Shown here piece by piece: positions 16,598-25,806 of a stretch of DNA of 64,000 nucleotides. This DNA comes from Maritimibacter sp. (lineage in GTDB: Bacteria > Pseudomonadota > Alphaproteobacteria > Rhodobacterales > Rhodobacteraceae), in NCBI GenBank assembly GCA_017792445.1, contig CP051232.1:2826001-2890000 (forward strand), read 5' to 3'. The position numbers were made by a program, and so were the translations under genes. Positions within the stretch are counted from its first letter, which is position 1. Each line of letters begins with the position of its first letter. Below the pieces are notes generated by a model that did no database searches, was not told where the DNA came from, and worked only from the letters and a program-made list of their open reading frames with translations.

Positions 16598-18103
16598 ATG
16601 ATCAGGAATCTCGGCGGCGCCGTGGCGCTGCTGCTTTCGTCGACCGCGGCTTTCGCGGCCAGCCATGGCGAGACGGGCGTTACCATCGTCCTGCCGGAAG
16701 AGCTGGACATCGTCGACCCGTGCGAGGCGTCGCGGTCCAACGTGGGCCGGGTCGTGCTGCAGAACGTGGCCGAAACCATCACCGAACTGACGCCGGACGA
16801 AGGGCTTCAGCCCCGTCTTGCCGAAAGCTGGGAAGACCTCGGCGGCGGCACGTGGCAGTTCAAGCTCAAGGACGGCGTGACCTTCCATGACGGTTCGGCC
16901 TTCGGCGCGACCGACGTGGCGCACTCGCTGGAGCGCATCAAGTCCGAGAACATCTCGTGCGAGATCGGCGCCAAGTTCTTCGGCGGCATCGAACTGACCA
17001 CCGAGGTGGTGGACGACACCACGATCAACATCACCGCGGACCCGGCCCAGCCGATCCTTCCGCTGCTGCTGTCGACCGTGACCGTCGTTCCGGAAGAGAC
17101 CTCGATGGACGCCTATGTCGACGTTCCGGTCGGCACCGGTCCGTACACCTTCGACGAGTACAACCGCGGCCAGGACATCAAGCTCTCGCTGAACGAGAAC
17201 TACTGGGGCGAAACCCCGACCGTGACGAACGCGACTTACGTGTTCCGTTCCGACTCGGCGGTCATGGCGGCGATGGTCGCCAACGGCGAAGCCGACATCG
17301 CGCCGGCCATCGCGCTTCAGGACGCCACCGATCCCGAGATGGACTTCAGCTACCCGAACTCGGAGACGGTCTATATCCGCCTCGACACCGAGATGGCGCC
17401 GCTGAACGACGTCCGCGTCCGTCAGGCGATGAACTACGCGGTCGACCGCGAAGCCTTCATCGGCACCATCCTGGCCGACGGCACCCTGCTGGCGACCGCG
17501 ATCAACCCGCCGTCGACCATCGGTTACAACCACGACCTCGAGCCGTTCCCCTATGACCCCGAGAAGGCCAAGGAACTGCTGGCCGCTGCTGCCGCCGACG
17601 GTGTCCCGACCGACATGGAGATCACCTTCATCGGCCGGAACAACAACTGGGGCAATGTGGTCGAAACCCTCGAAGCGCTGACCGCGATGTGGGCCGACGT
17701 CGGCCTGAACGTGAAGCTTCAGATGGTCGAAGTGGCGGAATGGCTCGAGCACTACTCGAACCCGTTCCCGGAGGATCGCGGTCCCGAGATCGTCGCGGCG
17801 ATGCATGACAACGCCAACGGCGACCCGGTGTTCTCGGTCTACTTCAAGTACGCCTCGGAGGGCCTGCAGTCGGGCGTGCGTGACGCCGGTCTCGACGACA
17901 TGATCGCTGCCGCCACCGCGGCCACCGGCGACGAGCGCGCCGCCCTGTGGAGCGACCTGTTCGAGTACATCCAGATGGAGCAGGTCTACGACGTCCTGCT
18001 GTTCCACATGGTGGGCTTCAGCCGCGTGAACCCGCGTCTCGACTTCGAGCCGTCGATCCGCACCAACAGCGAACTTCAGCTGTCGCAGATCAGCTTCAAG
18101 TGA
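16598..18103 (+). CDS. ABC transporter substrate-binding protein (SBP family 5, dipeptide/nickel type)
   Basis: A 501-aa periplasmic binding protein. It has a signal peptide (cut near AFAASHG), the family-5 opening (LDIVDPCEASRSNVGRVVLQNVAETI) and the segment LAESWEDLGGGTWQFKLKDGVTFHDG typical of DppA/OppA-like proteins. The cognate ligand need not be a peptide; members of this family also carry oligosaccharides, sugar acids and opines. A GGGAGG Shine-Dalgarno precedes the ATG. A strong stem-loop follows the stop and separates it from the permease genes. Confidence 0.94.
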   Translation: MIRNLGGAVALLLSSTAAFAASHGETGVTIVLPEELDIVDPCEASRSNVGRVVLQNVAETITELTPDEGLQPRLAESWEDLGGGTWQFKLKDGVTFHDGSAFGATDVAHSLERIKSENISCEIGAKFFGGIELTTEVVDDTTINITADPAQPILPLLLSTVTVVPEETSMDAYVDVPVGTGPYTFDEYNRGQDIKLSLNENYWGETPTVTNATYVFRSDSAVMAAMVANGEADIAPAIALQDATDPEMDFSYPNSETVYIRLDTEMAPLNDVRVRQAMNYAVDREAFIGTILADGTLLATAINPPSTIGYNHDLEPFPYDPEKAKELLAAAAADGVPTDMEITFIGRNNNWGNVVETLEALTAMWADVGLNVKLQMVEVAEWLEHYSNPFPEDRGPEIVAAMHDNANGDPVFSVYFKYASEGLQSGVRDAGLDDMIAAATAATGDERAALWSDLFEYIQMEQVYDVLLFHMVGFSRVNPRLDFEPSIRTNSELQLSQISFK

Positions 18104-18110
18104 TCCTGCA

Positions 18111-18137
18111 CAGGGGCGGGCCACGCGTCCGCCCCTG
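18111..18137 (+). other. Stem-loop after the substrate-binding protein gene
   Basis: CAGGGGCGG / CCGCCCCTG, perfect 9-bp arms with a 9-base loop, 7 bp past the stop. There is no U-run. It is likely to protect the upstream mRNA from 3' decay or to attenuate entry into the permease genes. Confidence 0.6.
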
Positions 18138-18180
18138 ATTAACCCCCAATTTCCCACCGCAATCGCAGCGGGGCCGAGCG

Positions 18181-19095
18181 ATGAAAACCTTCCTCAGAAA
18201 ACGAGCCGTGGCCAGCGCCTTCTCGCTGATCGGTCTCGTGATCCTCGTCTTCTTCCTCAGCCGTCTGACCGGCGACCCGACGGACCTGTACCTGCCCGTC
18301 GACGCGAGCGCCGAGGCGCGCGAGAACTTCCGCGAGATCCATGGCCTGAACGACCCGCTGCTGGTCCAGTTCGGCCGCTATGTCTGGGATCTTGCCCATT
18401 TCGATTTCGGCATGTCGATCCGCCGGGCCGAGCCCGCGCTTGACGCGGTGCTGCGCGGCTTTGCGTGGACGCTGCAACTGGCGGTCATCACCATGACGCT
18501 GGTGACCGTGATGGCGATCATCGTCGGCAGCCTTGCGGCCTACCGGGTCGGCGGCGTGTTCGACCGGCTGGCCACCTTCTTCTCGCTGATCGGCGCCAGT
18601 GCGCCGGACTTCTGGATCGCCATCGTGGCGATCGTCGTCTTCTCGGTCGGACTGGGCTGGGTGCCCACGTCGGGCACCGGCGGCTGGGAGTACTGGATCC
18701 TGCCCATCGCGGTGCTGTTCATCCGGCCCTTCGGCCTGATCCTGCAGGTCGTGCGGGGCTCGATGATCTCGACCCTGTCGTCGGCCTACGTGAAGACGGC
18801 CCGCGCCAAGGGCCTGAAGAACCGCCCGATCATCTTCGTCCACGCGCTGCGCAACGCGATGTTGCCGGTGATCACCGTGATCGGCGACCAGGCCGCGGCG
18901 CTGCTGAACGGCGCGGTGGTGGTCGAGACGATCTTCGGCTTCCCCGGCGTCGGCAAGCTGATGATCGACTCGATCCTTCAGCGCGACTTCACCGTGATCC
19001 TTGCCGCGATCATGGTCACCGCCTTCGCCATCTTCGTGATGAACCTGCTGATCGACATCCTCTACGCGGTGCTCGACCCGCGGATCCGGTACTGA
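18181..19095 (+). CDS. ABC transporter permease (DppB type)
   Basis: A 304-aa inner-membrane permease. An N-terminal helix (SAFSLIGLVILVFFLSRLTGDP) precedes a periplasmic loop with DPLLVQFGRYVWDLAHFDFGMS, then five more helices and the EAA coupling motif YVKTARAKGLKNRPIIFVHALRNAMLP. It partners with the DppC-type protein encoded next (4-bp gap). Confidence 0.94.
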   Translation: MKTFLRKRAVASAFSLIGLVILVFFLSRLTGDPTDLYLPVDASAEARENFREIHGLNDPLLVQFGRYVWDLAHFDFGMSIRRAEPALDAVLRGFAWTLQLAVITMTLVTVMAIIVGSLAAYRVGGVFDRLATFFSLIGASAPDFWIAIVAIVVFSVGLGWVPTSGTGGWEYWILPIAVLFIRPFGLILQVVRGSMISTLSSAYVKTARAKGLKNRPIIFVHALRNAMLPVITVIGDQAAALLNGAVVVETIFGFPGVGKLMIDSILQRDFTVILAAIMVTAFAIFVMNLLIDILYAVLDPRIRY

Positions 19096-19099
19096 GCCC

Positions 19100-20044
19100 A
19101 TGGCCATGACAGACGTATCCCCTCACAACGCTCCCTCCGAAGCCCCGGCCATTGCCGACGCACCTCCGGCCTATGTCCAGATCGCTCGCATGCTGTGGCG
19201 CGACAAGCTGGCGCTGTGCGCCGCCATCTTCCTGTTCATCGTCGTGCTCTGCGCGCTGTTCGGGCCGATGCTGCTGGAAGACGTGGCGACCAAGCAGAAC
19301 CTGCGCGGCCGCAACGCGCCTCCGTTCGACTTCTCGCTGCACTGGACGATGTGGCTTGGCGGCGACGCGCTGGGCCGGCCGCTGCTGGCGCGGATCATCG
19401 TCGCGGCGCAGAACACCATGATGGTCGCCGCCGGCGCCGTGGTCTGCGCCATGATCATAGGCACCGGGCTGGGCCTGATCGCGGGCTACTCGAACAAGGC
19501 GGGCAGCCAGGTCATCATGCGGCTGGCGGACGTGATCATGTCGTTCCCGTCGCTGCTGCTGGCGGTGATCGTGCTGTACATGCTGGAGCCTGCGGTCGGA
19601 AACCTGATCATCGTGCTGGCGATCACCCGTATCCCGATCTACCTGCGGACCTGCCGCGCCGAGGTGCTGGAGATCCGCGAGCGGATGTTCGTGCAGGCCG
19701 CGAAGGTCATGGGCGCTTCGACCAACCGGATCGTGTTCCGCCACATCCTGCCGGTCGTTTTCCCGACGCTGGTGACCATCGCGACGCTGGACTTCGCCTT
19801 CGTCATGCTGGCGGAAAGCTCGCTGTCGTTCCTCGGCATCGGCATCCAGCCGCCCGAGATCACCTGGGGCCTGATGGTCGCGCAGGGCCGGTCCTACCTG
19901 ACAACCGCGTGGTGGCTGTCGTTCTGGCCGGGCCTGGCGATCATCCTCACCACCCTGTCCCTGAACCTTCTCAGCAACTGGATGCGCACGGCGCTTGACC
20001 CGGTGCAGCGCTGGCGGCTCGAGATCGCGAGGAAGAAGAAATGA
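19100..20044 (+). CDS. ABC transporter permease (DppC type)
   Basis: A 314-aa second permease. An N-terminal cytoplasmic lead, first helix LALCAAIFLFIVVLCALFGPMLL, the GGDALGRPLLARII segment characteristic of DppC/OppC (usually GTDxxGRD), and an EAA loop EIRERMFVQAAKVMGASTNRIVFRHILPVV are seen. Its stop overlaps the start of the ATPase gene by 4 bp. Confidence 0.94.
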   Translation: MAMTDVSPHNAPSEAPAIADAPPAYVQIARMLWRDKLALCAAIFLFIVVLCALFGPMLLEDVATKQNLRGRNAPPFDFSLHWTMWLGGDALGRPLLARIIVAAQNTMMVAAGAVVCAMIIGTGLGLIAGYSNKAGSQVIMRLADVIMSFPSLLLAVIVLYMLEPAVGNLIIVLAITRIPIYLRTCRAEVLEIRERMFVQAAKVMGASTNRIVFRHILPVVFPTLVTIATLDFAFVMLAESSLSFLGIGIQPPEITWGLMVAQGRSYLTTAWWLSFWPGLAIILTTLSLNLLSNWMRTALDPVQRWRLEIARKKK

Positions 20045-21663
20045 ACCATCTTCTGCAGGTCAAAGACCTTTCGGTCGACTTCCACACGGCACAGGGCACC
20101 GTCCACGCCGTGCGCGGGGTGACGTGGCACCTCGACCGGGGCGAGACGCTGGCGATCCTGGGCGAGTCCGGGTCCGGCAAATCGGTCTCGGCCTCGGCGA
20201 TCATGAACCTGATCGATTGCCCGCCGGGCGAGATCGTGTCGGGCGAGATCCTGTTCGAGGGCCGCGACATCCTGAAGATGTCCGAAGACGAACGCCGCGA
20301 CCTGAACGGCCGCCGCATCGCTATGATCTTTCAGGATCCGCTAAGCCACCTGAACCCGGTCTATACCGTGGGCTTCCAGATCGCCGAGATGATGACGGCA
20401 CACGGCACGCCCAAGTCTAAGGCGCGCGAGCGGACGATGGAGTTGTTGAAGCGGGTCGGAATCCCGGACTACGAGAACAAGATCGACACCTATCCGCACC
20501 AGTTCTCGGGCGGGCAGCGGCAACGCCTGATGATCGCGATGGCGCTGGCGATGAAGCCCGACATCCTGATCGCGGACGAACCGACGACCGCGCTGGACGT
20601 GACGGTTCAGGCGCAGATCCTCGAACTGCTCGAAGAGTTGCAGGCCGAAACCGGCATGGGCCTTCTGCTGATCACGCACGATCTTGGCGTGGTGGCCGAG
20701 GTCGCCGACCGCGTGGTGGTCATGAACAAGGGCGAGATCGTCGAAAGCGGCACCGCCACGCAGGTCTACAAGGCCCCGGTGCATCCCTACACCAAGAAGC
20801 TGATCGCCGCCGTTCCGGGCGAGGGCGAGATGGCGCAGCCTGTGGGCGGCGAAGAGCCGATCCTGAAGATCGAGGGGCTGTCCAAGGCCTATGGCGCGTT
20901 CACCGCGCTCGACAGTGCGACGCTGACCGTGTTGCCGCGCGAGACGGTGGCGATCGTGGGCGAAAGCGGCTCGGGCAAGTCGACGCTTGCCAAGACAATT
21001 CTGCGGCTCGAGGACGCCACCGGCGGCGCGGCCTTCTACGAGGGGCGTGACCTCGTGACGATGGCGCCTGCCGAGTTGTTCGACCTTCGCCGCGAAATCC
21101 AGATGGTGTTCCAGGATCCGACGCAGTCCCTGAACCCGAGGATGTCGGTGTTCGACATCATCTCCGAAGCCTTCGTCATCCACCCCGAGATCCTCCCCAA
21201 GTCGGAGTGGAAGTCGAAGGTGCGGGAGCTTCTGGACCACGTCGGCCTGGACGCCAGCCACATGCACCGCTACCCGCACCAGTTCTCGGGCGGTCAGCGG
21301 CAGCGGATCGCCATCGCCCGCGCGCTGGCGCTCGCACCGCGCCTGATCATCTGCGACGAAGCCGTGTCGGCGCTGGACGTGTCGATCCAGGCGCAGGTGA
21401 TCCAGTTGCTGAAGCGCTTGCAGGACGAGCTTGGCCTCAGTTACCTGTTCATTGCCCACGACCTGCCGCTGGTGCGCGACTTCGCGCATCGGGTGGTGGT
21501 GATGCAGGGCGGGCGGATCGTGGAACAGGGCCCCGTGCGCGAGATCTTCGAGAACCCCAAGGAACAGTACACCAAGGACCTGCTGGCCGCGTCTCCACAC
21601 CCCGATCCCGAGGTGCAGGCAGAACGCCGCAAGGCCCGCATGCAACTGGAGAAGACTGCATGA
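20041..21663 (+). CDS. ABC transporter ATP-binding protein, fused double cassette (DppD-DppF type)
   Basis: A 540-aa protein with two complete ABC domains in one chain. Domain 1 has Walker [13 protein letters not shown], signature [15 protein letters not shown], Walker [14 protein letters not shown]. Domain 2 has Walker [14 protein letters not shown], signature [15 protein letters not shown] and [13 protein letters not shown]. In domain 2 the Walker B is followed by EA rather than the usual EP, a normal variant; the catalytic Glu is kept. The fusion replaces separate DppD and DppF subunits. It overlaps genes on both sides by 4 bp, so the whole operon is translationally coupled. Confidence 0.95.
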   Translation: MNHLLQVKDLSVDFHTAQGTVHAVRGVTWHLDRGETLAILGESGSGKSVSASAIMNLIDCPPGEIVSGEILFEGRDILKMSEDERRDLNGRRIAMIFQDPLSHLNPVYTVGFQIAEMMTAHGTPKSKARERTMELLKRVGIPDYENKIDTYPHQFSGGQRQRLMIAMALAMKPDILIADEPTTALDVTVQAQILELLEELQAETGMGLLLITHDLGVVAEVADRVVVMNKGEIVESGTATQVYKAPVHPYTKKLIAAVPGEGEMAQPVGGEEPILKIEGLSKAYGAFTALDSATLTVLPRETVAIVGESGSGKSTLAKTILRLEDATGGAAFYEGRDLVTMAPAELFDLRREIQMVFQDPTQSLNPRMSVFDIISEAFVIHPEILPKSEWKSKVRELLDHVGLDASHMHRYPHQFSGGQRQRIAIARALALAPRLIICDEAVSALDVSIQAQVIQLLKRLQDELGLSYLFIAHDLPLVRDFAHRVVVMQGGRIVEQGPVREIFENPKEQYTKDLLAASPHPDPEVQAERRKARMQLEKTA

Positions 21664-22634
21664 CCAAGCGCGAGTTGCTGGTCGTCTATCCCACGCTGCC
21701 GCCGCAGATGGCGCAGCTGGAAGAGACCTACACGCTGCACCGTTACGACCAGGCCGAGGACAAGGCCGCCTTCATCGCCGAGCATGGGCCGAAGTGCGAA
21801 GGGGTTGTGATCAACGGCCACGCCTCGTTCCGGCGCGAGCATCTCAAGCACATGCCGAAGCTGAAGATCGTCGCCTGTTCCTCGGCGGGGTTCGAGGACA
21901 TCGACGTCGACGCCCTGACCGAGGCGGGCGTGCATTTCACCAACACGTCGGACGCACTGTTCGACGACGTGGCCGACTGCGCGCTGATGCTGACGCTGGC
22001 CTGCCGCCGTCACCTTGTGGCCGGGCATGACTATGTGAAGACCGGCGCTTGGGGCCGGCAGGGGATGTACCCGCTGACCTCGGCGCTGCGCGGCAAGAAG
22101 GCGGGCATCGCCGGCCTTGGCACCATCGGCAAGGCCATCGCCCGCCGTTTCGAGCCGATCGGGCTGGAACTTGGCTATATGGCGCGGTCGAAGAAGGACG
22201 TGCCCTATGCCTATTTCCCCGACATCGTGTCGCTGGCGGAATGGTCCGACATCCTGATCGTCATCGTCCCCGGCGGCCCCGAGACCGAGGGCATGATCAA
22301 CGCCGACGTCTGCAAGGCGCTGGGTCCGAAGGGCACGCTGATCAACGTCGCGCGCGGTTCGGTGGTGAACGAGACCGACCTGATCGCCGCGCTGAAGGAC
22401 GGCACGCTGGGCGATGCGGGTCTGGACGTCTACCTGAACGAGCCGAACCCGAACCCCGAGCTGACCGGCCTGCCGAACGTGACGCTGTACCCGCACCATG
22501 CCTCGGGCACGGTCGAGACGCGGGACGCGATGGCGCAGCTTGTGGTCGACAACCTCGCCGCCTGTTTCGCGGGCAAACCGCTGCTGACCCCGGTCAACGA
22601 CGTCAAGCAGGGCGCGGACGCCGAAAGCGCATGA
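21660..22634 (+). CDS. D-isomer-specific 2-hydroxyacid dehydrogenase (hydroxypyruvate/glyoxylate reductase-like)
   Basis: A 324-aa NAD(P)-dependent dehydrogenase of the formate/D-lactate dehydrogenase superfamily. The nucleotide motif GLGTIGKAIARRF and the catalytic residues Arg (NVARGSVV), Glu (LNEPNPNPEL) and His (YPHHASGT) are all in place. It resembles the GhrA/HPR2-like group that interconverts 2-oxo acids and D-2-hydroxyacids. The ATG overlaps the stop of the ABC ATPase gene. It is one of three dehydrogenases that end this operon. Confidence 0.9.
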   Translation: MTKRELLVVYPTLPPQMAQLEETYTLHRYDQAEDKAAFIAEHGPKCEGVVINGHASFRREHLKHMPKLKIVACSSAGFEDIDVDALTEAGVHFTNTSDALFDDVADCALMLTLACRRHLVAGHDYVKTGAWGRQGMYPLTSALRGKKAGIAGLGTIGKAIARRFEPIGLELGYMARSKKDVPYAYFPDIVSLAEWSDILIVIVPGGPETEGMINADVCKALGPKGTLINVARGSVVNETDLIAALKDGTLGDAGLDVYLNEPNPNPELTGLPNVTLYPHHASGTVETRDAMAQLVVDNLAACFAGKPLLTPVNDVKQGADAESA

Positions 22635-22688
22635 GGAAAGACGGACGCGGCCGGGGCCGGGCCCTGCCGACAGGAAGGGCGGGCTAGG

Positions 22689-23648
22689 ATGGCTGTCGTA
22701 CTTACAACCTCTCCCGCCTTCGCGCGGGCAGGGGACATCGCGGACCGCGCCGCCGCCGCCGGCCACACGATCCTGCGCGTGATCGAGGACGGGCCCGAGA
22801 TGCAGGCGGCGCTTGGGCGGGCCGAGTACCTTGTGGCGGGGCTTCCCCGGATCGACGGCGCGGTGATGGACGCCGCCCCCAACCTGAAAGCGGTTCTGAA
22901 GCATGGCGTGGGCGTCGACAGCATCGACATCCCGGCAGCCTCGGCGCGCGGTATCGTCGTCACAAGCTGCCCCGGCGCGAACGCGCTTTCGGTGGCGGAA
23001 CTTGCCATCGGGGCGGTCTTTGCCCTGTCGCGCAGCCTGCTGTGGAACCACGACAGCGTCGCCTCGGGCCGGTTCGAACGCCAGCGCGGGCGCGAGGTCA
23101 CCGGCGCGACCCTGGGCATCCTCGGGCTGGGCCAGATCGGAGGCCGCGTCGCCCGCATGGCGCTTGGCGTCGGCATGAACGTGGTGGGCTATGACCCCGA
23201 CGAGACCGCCGCCGCCGAGGCTTTGGCGATGGGCGTCGAGCTTCTTGACCCGGACGAGGTCATCGCCCGCGCCGACACGCTAAGCCTGCACGTCACCGGC
23301 GTGGAAGCGAACCGCGACCTGATCGGCGCGGCGGATATCGCGCGGATGAAGCCCGGCGCGTTCCTTGTGAACTATGCGCGCGGTCTGGTGGTGGACGAGG
23401 ACGCGCTGGCCGCCGCCTTGGTCAGCGGGCATCTTGCCGGCGCGGCGGTGGACGCGTTCCGCGCGGAACCGCCCGATCCGGCCTCGGCCTTGATGCAGGC
23501 GCCGAATGTCCTGTTCTCGCCGCACACCGGGGCGGACACGCACGGCGCGGTGGTCCGGACGGGCGAGATGGTGCTGGCCGACATCGCCGAGATCGAAACC
23601 GGCGCGATCCCCGCGCGCGCGCTGAACGGAACGGAGCTGGCCCGATGA
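22689..23648 (+). CDS. D-isomer-specific 2-hydroxyacid dehydrogenase (phosphoglycerate-dehydrogenase-like)
   Basis: A 319-aa second member of the D-2-hydroxyacid dehydrogenase superfamily, clearly diverged from its neighbour. The nucleotide motif GLGQIGGRVARMA and the catalytic Arg (NYARGLVV), Glu (FRAEPPDP) and His (SPHTGADT) are present. KHGVGVDSIDIPAASARGI is the usual segment at the end of the catalytic domain. It lacks ACT/regulatory domains, so it is not a full serine-pathway SerA. It overlaps the next gene by 4 bp. Confidence 0.89.
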   Translation: MAVVLTTSPAFARAGDIADRAAAAGHTILRVIEDGPEMQAALGRAEYLVAGLPRIDGAVMDAAPNLKAVLKHGVGVDSIDIPAASARGIVVTSCPGANALSVAELAIGAVFALSRSLLWNHDSVASGRFERQRGREVTGATLGILGLGQIGGRVARMALGVGMNVVGYDPDETAAAEALAMGVELLDPDEVIARADTLSLHVTGVEANRDLIGAADIARMKPGAFLVNYARGLVVDEDALAAALVSGHLAGAAVDAFRAEPPDPASALMQAPNVLFSPHTGADTHGAVVRTGEMVLADIAEIETGAIPARALNGTELAR

Positions 23649-24694
23649 CCGAACCCCGCTATGACCTGGACGCTCTGACAGCCTGGGCGCAGGACGTTTT
23701 CGCCGCCGCCGGTCTGGGACAAGCGCAGGCAAAGGCGGTGGGCCGATACCTCGTCGCCGCCGATGCGATGGGGCATGACACGCACGGGCTTGGGCTGGCG
23801 ACGTGGTACCTCGACATGATCGCGGACGGCACCGTGACCAGGGAAGGCGCGCCCAAGGTGGTGTCCGACCGGGGCGCGGCGGTCTGCTGGGACGGGCAGC
23901 GGCTGCCCGGCGCATGGCTGACGGACGAGGCGATGACGCTTGCCGTGAACCGCGCGGCAGAGCACGGCACCTGCACCATCGCGGTGGGCAATGCGCACCA
24001 CATCGGGGCGCATGCCGTCTATCTCGAGAAGGCGACCGACGCCGGGATGATGGTGATGCTGGCGTCTTCTGTCCCCTCGGCGGCGACGGTGGCGCCGTTC
24101 GGCGGCATGAGCCCGGTCTACACCCCGGACCCGGTGGCCTATGGCATCCCGACCGGCGGCGTGCCGATCCTGATCGACATCTCGGCCTCGATCACCACCA
24201 ACAACATGGCCAAGCGGCTGGTGGCAGAGGGGCGCAGCTATCCGCACGACTGGCTGATGGATGCCGAAGGCAATCCCAGCCGCGATCCGAACGTGGTGTT
24301 CAACGGCGGCACGGTGCTGCCGACCGGCGGTCTGGATCACGGGCAGAAGGGCTATGGCCTTGGCCTGACCGCCGAGGCCGTCACGCAGGGCCTGTCGGGG
24401 ATCGGGCGGGCCGATGCGCTGCCGGGGATGAATTGCTCGTTCACCGTTCAGGTGATGGACCCCGAGGCATTCGGCGGGCGCGAAGCGTTTCTGCGCCAGA
24501 CCGGCTGGCTGGCGGCCGCCTGCCGCGCCTCGACCCCGCGCCCCGGCGTCGAACGCGTACGGCTGCCGGGCGAGGCGGCCCTGAAGCGCCGCACCGAGGC
24601 ACAGGCGAACGGCGTGCGCCTGTATCCCGGCATCATGGACGGTCTCGCGCCAAGGGCCGAGGCGCTGGGCGTGTCGCCGCCGGCAGCGCTCTGA
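23645..24694 (+). CDS. Ldh-family (malate/L-lactate/ureidoglycolate) NAD(P)-dependent dehydrogenase
   Basis: A 349-aa Rossmann-unlike oxidoreductase of the Ldh_2 family (YiaK/AllD/ComC type). Family marks include GHDTHGLGLA near residue 44 and NAHHIGAHAVYLEKA with the catalytic His, followed by SSVPSAATVAPFGG and the GLDHGQKGYGLGL loop. Members reduce 2-oxo acids to the hydroxyacid of one hand, including sulfolactate, 2,3-diketogulonate and piperideine-2-carboxylate. Next to D-hydroxyacid dehydrogenases this suggests inversion of a 2-hydroxyacid. Confidence 0.9.
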   Translation: MTEPRYDLDALTAWAQDVFAAAGLGQAQAKAVGRYLVAADAMGHDTHGLGLATWYLDMIADGTVTREGAPKVVSDRGAAVCWDGQRLPGAWLTDEAMTLAVNRAAEHGTCTIAVGNAHHIGAHAVYLEKATDAGMMVMLASSVPSAATVAPFGGMSPVYTPDPVAYGIPTGGVPILIDISASITTNNMAKRLVAEGRSYPHDWLMDAEGNPSRDPNVVFNGGTVLPTGGLDHGQKGYGLGLTAEAVTQGLSGIGRADALPGMNCSFTVQVMDPEAFGGREAFLRQTGWLAAACRASTPRPGVERVRLPGEAALKRRTEAQANGVRLYPGIMDGLAPRAEALGVSPPAAL

Positions 24695-24836
24695 CACCCG
24701 CGCGGCGGGAACGCTCCGCCGATTGTGCGCCGCGCCGCCGTTTCCTGTGCGTCACCGCAGCCCCGCCCGTCCATTGGGTTTCCCGATTGCATCCCCTATG
24801 TTGCCAGAAGCATGACGACAGCAGGGATTTCATCGC

Positions 24837-25703
24837 ATGACCGACACCTACACCCCGCCCAAGGTCTGGACCTGGGACAAGGAAAACGGCGGCACCTTCG
24901 CCTCGACCAACCGGCCCATAGCCGGACCGACGCATGACAAGGAACTGCCGGTCGGCAAGCACCCGATCCAGCTGTATTCACAGGGCACCCCCAACGGCGT
25001 GAAGGTCACGCTGATGCTCGAGGAACTGCTGGCCGCTGGCTACAAGGGCGCCGAGTACGACGCGTGGCTGATCCGCATCGGCAAGGGCGACCAGTTCGGC
25101 TCGGGCTTCGTCGACGTGAACCCGAACTCGAAGATCCCGGCGCTGGTCGACACCTCGGAAGACCCCATCGTGAAGGTGTTCGAAAGCGGCTCGATCCTGT
25201 TCTACCTTGCCGAGAAGTTCGACGCCTTCCTGCCGAAGGACATCCACAAGCGTACCGAGACGATGAACTGGCTGTTCTGGCAGATGGGCAGCGCGCCCTA
25301 TCTCGGCGGCGGCTTCGGCCATTTCTACGCCTATGCGCCCGAGAAATGGGAATACCCGATCAACCGCTTCGCCATGGAAGTGAAGCGCCAGCTTGACGTG
25401 CTGGACCGCCACCTTGCCGACCGCGAGTGGATGGCCGCGAATGAATACACCATCGCCGACATGGCGATCTGGCCGTGGTACGGCGGCCTCGTGATGGGCT
25501 GGCAGTACAACGCGGCCGAGTTCCTTGACGTGAAAAGCTACACCAATGTCGTGCGCTGGGCCGAGAAGATCTATGACCGCCCGACCGCCAAGCGCGGCCG
25601 CATGGTCAACCGCACCGCGGGCGAGCCGTCGACCCAGCTGCACGAGCGGCACGACGCCTCGGATTTCGAGACGAAGACCGCCGACAAGATCGGCGACTCC
25701 TGA
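24837..25703 (+). CDS. yghU: Glutathione-dependent disulfide-bond oxidoreductase (YghU-type GST)
   Basis: A 288-aa Nu-class glutathione transferase. The N-terminal extension PPKVWTWDKENGGTFASTNRPIAG and the following KHPIQLYSQGTPNGVKVTLMLEEL thioredoxin-fold segment are strongly typical of E. coli YghU. The C-terminal helical domain contains WLFWQMGSAPYLGGGFGHF. These enzymes bind two glutathiones and reduce disulfides. It is monocistronic, followed by a UUCG hairpin. Confidence 0.95.
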   Translation: MTDTYTPPKVWTWDKENGGTFASTNRPIAGPTHDKELPVGKHPIQLYSQGTPNGVKVTLMLEELLAAGYKGAEYDAWLIRIGKGDQFGSGFVDVNPNSKIPALVDTSEDPIVKVFESGSILFYLAEKFDAFLPKDIHKRTETMNWLFWQMGSAPYLGGGFGHFYAYAPEKWEYPINRFAMEVKRQLDVLDRHLADREWMAANEYTIADMAIWPWYGGLVMGWQYNAAEFLDVKSYTNVVRWAEKIYDRPTAKRGRMVNRTAGEPSTQLHERHDASDFETKTADKIGDS

Positions 25704-25714
25704 GCGCGCCCTCC

Positions 25715-25738
25715 GGAGCGGCGGTTCGCCGCCGTTCC
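25715..25738 (+). terminator. Stem-loop after yghU
   Basis: GGAGCGGCGG-TTCG-CCGCCGTTCC, a 10-bp stem (one wobble) with a UUCG tetraloop, 12 bp after the stop. No T-tract follows; it is a 3' stabiliser or weak terminator. Confidence 0.6.
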
Positions 25739-25806
25739 GCAGGCCCCTGTCGCGCGTCCCGCGAATAGCGTTTGACGGAATCGACCGGCGGACGCAGCCT
25801 TTGCCC

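Noticed and set aside
14529-16601. A 690-codon plus-strand frame spanning the DMT transporter and lysR
   Set aside because: Out of frame with eamA and antisense to lysR, both of which show clear family motifs.
21660-24694. Sulfolactate degradation operon
   Set aside because: No SuyAB sulfolyase, sulfite exporter or sulfolactate-type transporter is adjacent; only the dehydrogenase fold pairing is similar.
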